Below are positions 59,641 through 64,000 of a stretch of 64,000 nt of DNA, piece after piece. The stretch spans positions 77,585,369-77,649,368 of the forward strand of contig JAVHZZ010000006.1 of the NCBI GenBank assembly GCA_036250195.1, read 5' to 3'. The translations under genes and the position numbers were made by a program. This DNA comes from Mixophyes australis (lineage: Eukaryota > Chordata > Amphibia > Anura > Limnodynastidae). The notes beneath the pieces were generated by a model. That model worked only from the letters and a program-made list of their open reading frames with translations. It was not told the origin of the DNA and searched no databases. Position 1 is the stretch's first letter; every line of letters begins with the position of its first letter.

Positions 59641-59657
59641 AACAGCCTACAATTGCC

Positions 59658-59963
59658 CCGGTACCCAATTTGGTATCGGGCCACAATATATCACCCTCAA
59701 CAGGTTTGAATTCCACTGCACATATGGCTGCTCCTCCATCCTCTGCAGCATATAGAGGGTGGAGTTCTAGCGTGTCAATACCTCTTGTTTTTGATCATGA
59801 CAGTGCATTTTAATTATTTTTGGACTTGCCCCCAACACTGAATGTAGTTTAATATCTGATACGCATCTATCTGGACTGCGTAGTGGAGTGGCCCCGGTAC
59901 CCAATTTGGTACCGGGGCCACAATATATCACCCTCAACAGGTCTGAATTCCACTGCACAGATG
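59658..59963. repeat. Duplicated 70-bp segment with a perfect palindrome
   Basis: 'ggtacccaatttggta', 'ccacaatatatcaccctcaa' and 'gaattccactgcaca' occur in the same order at 59658-59728 and 59894-59963, 236 bp apart. In the second copy the bases 59888-59921 form two perfect 14-bp arms (gtggccccggtacc/ggtaccggggccac) around a 6-base loop. Confidence 0.75.
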
Positions 59964-60962
59964 GCGGACACCGGATGGACGTCTAAAACCAACATAGATG
60001 TTAAGACCGCAGTTCCTCTTTTTTGGGACTGCACAAACAATTAACATAGTAATATAGGAAGTTACTATTTTTTTGAACTACAGAAAGAAAGAACGTAGTA
60101 ATAAAAATGGCAGTTCCTCTTTTTTGGAACTTAACAAGAATTATATAATTTTGTTTATTCAGAAATGATGAGTCTCTCTATTAGAGTGTAATGCCCCTTA
60201 AAACTCCTTTAAAAAAAATATTACGTATTCTAGGAGACCCTGTTTATATATTTAACTTGGTTCTGCAAAAATATGCATGATGATCACTGGACAGAAATCT
60301 GTAATAGAGCAGCGACTAAAGTGGCCTGATTAAAGGTCATGTAAGATCTTAAAGCTCTCACAATTATATAGAGACTGTATTCTCATTAAAGACGCTGCCT
60401 AACGTGTCTAAAAGTTGGCACTTATATAGCGCTTGCTTCACTAGGTGATGTGAGCAAGCGGAGTGTCTTAATATGGAGAGACTCTATCTAAACATTAATA
60501 TGATAGAACAAATTGCAGCGCTGTATACGCTGTGTGTAGGTAAGGTAGGGATCTCAAATACCATGACACTCTGTTTAGCCTAATCCCTGACAATGTAATA
60601 TCACGGAAATCCTATTTGCTTATCAAGGGCAATGCCTAGCTTCTGCTAAATCAGACAGAGTATGCAGCGCACGTCTAACACCAACATTGCTGTGCCGGTG
60701 ACATGGCCGCAGGAATATCTCTGATGGAGATAGAACTAGGCCCCAAAGAGCACATAATGTCAAAAAAAGAGTTGCAAGATGGAATTGTCCTTGGGCCCTC
60801 CCACCCACCCTGATGTTGCTGAAATAGGACATGCACACTTTAACAAACCAATCATTTCAGCGACAGGGCCTACCAAACTACTGTGGCTGAAATGATTGTT
60901 TTGTTTGGGCCCCCACACAAAAAAAAGCTATTCATCTCTCCCTGTAAAAAACTAAACTGGCT
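59964..60962. other. Flank of the hAT transposase; partly hAT-derived
   Basis: 60000-60150 repeats 'gcagttcctcttttttgg' twice and has 'gaacgtagtaataaaaatgg', recalling the 58-bp unit at 61.8-62.2 kb. 60770-60870 ('gatggaattgtccttgggcc', 'tcccacccaccc') is the complement of 20405-20440 in hAT copy A. No reading frame of note. Confidence 0.5.
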
Positions 60963-61896
60963 CTACTGAGGCAAGATGTCGTCCTCATCCTCATCCTCTG
61001 ATTCCTGGCCCCTTTCAGTGTGTACTTCCTCATCCTCACACATTATTAATTCGTCCCCGCTGGACTCCACAACCACAGGTCCCTCTGTATTATCTGGAGG
61101 GCAGTGCTGTACTTGATTGAGAAATTGATAATTCATTTTTATGAACATCATTTTTTCAATGTTCTGAGGAAGCAACCTCCTTCGTCGCTCACTGACCAGG
61201 TTCCCCGCTGCACTAAAAACTCTTTCCGAGTACACACTGGAGGGGGGACAACTCAGCTAAAATAGAGCCAGTTTGTACAGGGGCTTCCAAACTGCCTTTT
61301 TTTCCTGCCAGGTAACAATATGGACTGTCTGACATGTCTATTTGGATGGTGTCAGAAAAATAATCCTCCACCATTTTTTCTATTGTGACAGCATCCAATG
61401 CAGCGACAGTTGACATGTCTGCAATGGTTGGCAGGTCCTTCAGTCCGGACCAGATGTTGTCTGCATCCCCGCTAGTGGGTCTTTTAGGAAAACTGAGCTT
61501 TTTCCTCGCAGCCTTAGATGTGGAAGAAAATGAAGGTGGAGCTGTTGGCATGTCACGGTCCTCTTCAGAGGACAATTTCCTGACCAGCAGGTCTTTGCAC
61601 CTCTGTAGACTTGTGTCCGCCGGAAACAGAGACACAACATACGCTTTAAACCGAGGATCGAATACGGTGGCCAGAATGTATTCCTCTGACTTTAAAAGAG
61701 TGACCACCCTCGGATCCTGGCAAAGCGTACGAAGGGCTTCATCCACAAGAGCTACATGCTTTGTGGAATCACAATGGTTTACCAGCTCCTCCCTCACTTT
61801 CTCTTGTAATATATATTGCAGTACCTCATCTCTGGAACTGCTTAAAGAATGAACGTAGTAAATGTAATATAGATTGCAGTACCTATTCTCTTGCAC
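60963..61896 (-). pseudogene. hAT transposase, C-terminal half, one frameshift
   Basis: This is the C-terminal part of a hAT (ZBED-like) transposase. 61213-61896 encodes the end of the RNase H-like domain and the following helices: REELVNHCDSTKHV, LATVFDPRFKAYV (a conserved hAT block) and KRPTSGDADNIWSGL. The next frame, 60963-61235, carries the hAT dimerisation domain SERVFSAAGNLVSERRRRL and NIEKMMFIKMNY, then an acidic tail. The two frames overlap and are offset by one; the break coincides with a run of six G at 61242-61247 on the plus strand, so a single-base change or a sequencing slip would explain it. The N-terminal half, including the BED finger and first catalytic Asp, is absent: upstream lies a tandem array. 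Confidence 0.88.
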
Positions 61897-62250
61897 TGCT
61901 TAAAAATTGAACGTATTAAATGTAATATAGATTGCAGTACCTATTCTCTTGCACTGCTTCAAGAATGAACGTAGTAAATGTAATATAGATTGCAGTACCT
62001 ATTCTCTGGAACTGCTTCAAGAATGAACGTAGTAAATGTAATATAGATTGCAGTACCTATTCTCTGGAACTGCTTCAAGAATGAACGTAGTAAATGTAAT
62101 ATAGATTGCAGTACCTATTCTCTGGAACTGCTTAAAGAATGAACGTAGTAAATGTAATATAGATTGCAGTACCTATTCTCTGGAACTGCTTAAAGAATGA
62201 ACGTAGTAAATGTAATATAGATTGCAGTACCTATTCTTTAGAACTGCTTA
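61813..62250. repeat. 58-bp tandem array, seven copies
   Basis: 'gaatgaacg' (or a variant) recurs at 61847, 61905, 61963, 62021, 62079, 62137 and 62195, exactly 58 bp apart. The unit also includes 'aatgtaatatagattgcagt' and 'acctattctctggaactgc'. The first copy overlaps the 5' side of the transposase frame (the part reading DEVLQYI), so the array appears to have grown from that point. Confidence 0.92.
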
Positions 62251-62362
62251 AATATTTATTTTTTTATTAATTTTGTATAATTTTTAAAATAATTTTTTTT
62301 TAGTAATTTTTAAGAGATTTTAATAATTATAAAATTTGTATGGACTTAGCACAACAAAGCAC

Positions 62363-63125
62363 AGGACAAAAGCACCACTGGACTCGGCAGGACAGAGCAC
62401 AGGACAAAAGCACCACTGGACTCGGCAGGACAGAGCACAGGACAAAAGCACCACTGGACTCGGCAGGACAGAGCACAGGACAAAAGCACCACTGGACTCG
62501 GCAGGACAGAGCACAGGACAAAAGCACCACTGGACTCGGCAGGACAGAGCACAAGACAAAAGCACCACTGGACTCGGCAGGACAGAGCACAGGACAAAAG
62601 CACCACTGGACTCGGCAGGACAGAGCACAGGACAAAAGCACCACTGGACTCGGCAGGACAGAGCACAGGACAAAAGCACCACTGGACTCGGCAGGACAGA
62701 GCACAGGACAAAAGCACCACTGGACTCGGCAGGACAGAGCACAGGACAAAAGCACCACTGGACTCGGCAGGACAGAGCACAGGACAAAAGCACCACTGGA
62801 CTCGGCAGGACAGAGCACAGGACAAAAGCACCACTGGACTCGGCAGGACAGAGCACAGGACAAAAGCACCACTGGACTCGGCAGGACAGAGCACAGGACA
62901 AAAGCACCACTGGACTCGGCAGGACAGAGCACAGGACAAAAGCACCACTGGACTCGGCAGGACAGAGCACAGGACAAAAGCACCACTGGACTCAGCAGGA
63001 CAGAGCACAGGACAAAAGCACCACTGGACTCAGCAGGACAGAGCACAGGACAAAAGCACCACTGGACTCAGCAAGGACAGAGCACTGGACACAGGCATAA
63101 AGCACCACTGGACTCAGCAAGGACA
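62363..63125. repeat. 38-bp tandem array, about 20 copies
   Basis: The unit 'aggacaaaagcaccactgga' plus 'ctcggcaggacagagcac' is repeated nearly without change; one copy has 'acaagac' (62552) and the last few read 'ctcagcagg'. The final two units are longer and diverged. Frames of 216-264 codons are open on both strands because the unit has no stop codon; they are not genes. The array lies between the 58-bp array and the GC-rich end at 63175. Confidence 0.93.
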
Positions 63126-63174
63126 GAGCACTGATCACGCAGGAGCACCACTACCCTACACACCCTCCCTCTTA

Positions 63175-63392
63175 CCTGGTGTCAGGCGAAATGAAGATGG
63201 CGGCCGCAAGGTGAGTATTTATGACATCCGAGTATCGCGAGATCAGACGCGAGACTTGGATGTCATAGACTCGTTTTGGATTCCTTTTGCGGCCGGAAGT
63301 ACCCGAACAGTGCTCGGATCCCGTCGGATCCGCACTGTTCGGGTGGGCTTGGATTAGCGGAATCCGAGCCCGCTCATCCTTACTTAACAGTA
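63175..63392 (-). mobile_element. hAT-related terminal segment with promoter-like features
   Basis: Read on the minus strand it begins 'taaggatgagcgggctcgg', parallel to the left end of copies A and B ('tagagatgggcaggctcgg'), and continues with 'cccacccgaac'. 63301-63313 and 63332-63344 form perfect 13-bp arms (acccgaacagtgc/gcactgttcgggt). On the plus strand 63194-63204 is aagatggcggc, the consensus for YY1, and 63208-63216 reads aag-gtgagt, a strong splice donor. It is probably the outer end of the unit carrying the transposase at 61-62 kb. Confidence 0.55.
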
Positions 63393-64000
63393 CAAATAAT
63401 TAATCATTTGGGTGATAAATTTAAGTTAATTCATCATGACTTCAGTATATCTGACTAACCAAATGTGCCAGTAAGAGATTAACCAATAATATGCACTAGA
63501 TTAATTTCTAAAACAATTCCAATCATTTAAAGTTACTATGGACAGTGTTGTATATTAGCTGGAGTGCTGAAAGTGGCATTATTCTATAGTTAAGCAATTA
63601 TTATGATAAAAGGCAGGAGACATTTGACATGTAAATAAGATCTGTCGCCCTACACCTTAGTTTCACTCTTCGGCAATGTTTTACAGGCTGGTAGAGGAGG
63701 GGCTGGGAAGTAACGGATCACTTTCCTCTAAGGCCTTTTCAGGACAAGCCCAATTCCTAAGTTCATCTCACCCAGCCATGCCAGACCAGTACAAAACCTT
63801 AGTCCTTATCCAGCCTGATTCTCACACAAGGGGAACCCTCGTGAAGAACCTTTGCCAGACAATGAGTTCTGTTCCTGCTCAGGATTAAAATAATTTACAA
63901 GGTTTTCATCTTTTCCAACAGCTGGCTGATCCAATTAACCATTTTGTTGACATCCTCCAATCCCAAAAAGCGGCATTAATTTATAGATCAAGTGAGAGTC
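63393..64000. other. No recognised feature
   Basis: AT-rich sequence. A plus-strand frame of 70 codons at 63676-63888 is not repetitive, but I recognise nothing in it. Confidence 0.35.

Noticed and set aside
62320..63134. Five overlapping frames of 216-264 codons
   Set aside because: All are readings of one stop-free 38-bp unit on both strands. Kept only as a finding about the array.

Overview
The window reads as a gene-poor stretch of vertebrate nuclear DNA, most likely from a frog or toad. The evidence for that is the mix of repeats: a Tf1/sushi-group chromovirus, CR1/L2-type LINEs whose 3' tails end in 'agcgctgcgg...ggcgctatataaataa' followed by ATT or GAT runs, several hAT families with 8-bp target duplications, Tc1/mariner elements, and short foldback MITEs carrying 'agcaaccaatcagattctagc'. 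I recognise no host gene with confidence. Every long reading frame that can be named belongs to a transposable element. The organism call is an inference from repeat style.

Layout. 1-838 is LTR-like DNA holding a minisatellite. 1555-3540 is a decayed L2-like LINE on the minus strand. 3.8-7.1 kb holds MITEs and a LINE tail. 7.1-12.8 kb is mostly unrecognised, with a small tandem array at 9.0 kb and a MITE-like element at 11.8-12.8 kb. 12991-20808 is a hAT element split by a 5.6-kb insert, made of a nearly full-length LINE plus an array of about twenty-one 73-bp repeats. 21788-23139 and 23142 onward are two Tc1-like elements meeting at one TA. 27287-29426 is a second copy of the hAT family with a perfect 8-bp target duplication, and 36146-36725 is a short, inverted third copy. 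32276-35416 is a different hAT-ended unit packed with tandem arrays. 37547-38831 is a MITE-like element with an LTR-like insert.

The best-preserved unit is the LTR retrotransposon at 43537-49169 (minus strand). Its 696-bp LTRs differ at one base, it has a 5-bp target duplication, and gag and pol are both open. Its parts fit one life cycle. A TATA box sets a transcript start, and the first ten bases of that transcript can pair with a site just inside the 5' LTR (self-priming, as in Tf1). A GGGAAAC slip site near the gag stop gives access to pol in the -1 frame. Pol carries protease, reverse transcriptase, RNase H, a DD35E integrase and a C-terminal chromodomain.

The right-hand part (50-64 kb) contains more MITEs, a 524-bp foldback element whose loop carries TTAGGG-like repeats, LINE tails, and a truncated hAT transposase beside two tandem arrays (58-bp and 38-bp units). 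Stretches where I see nothing recognisable are listed as such.
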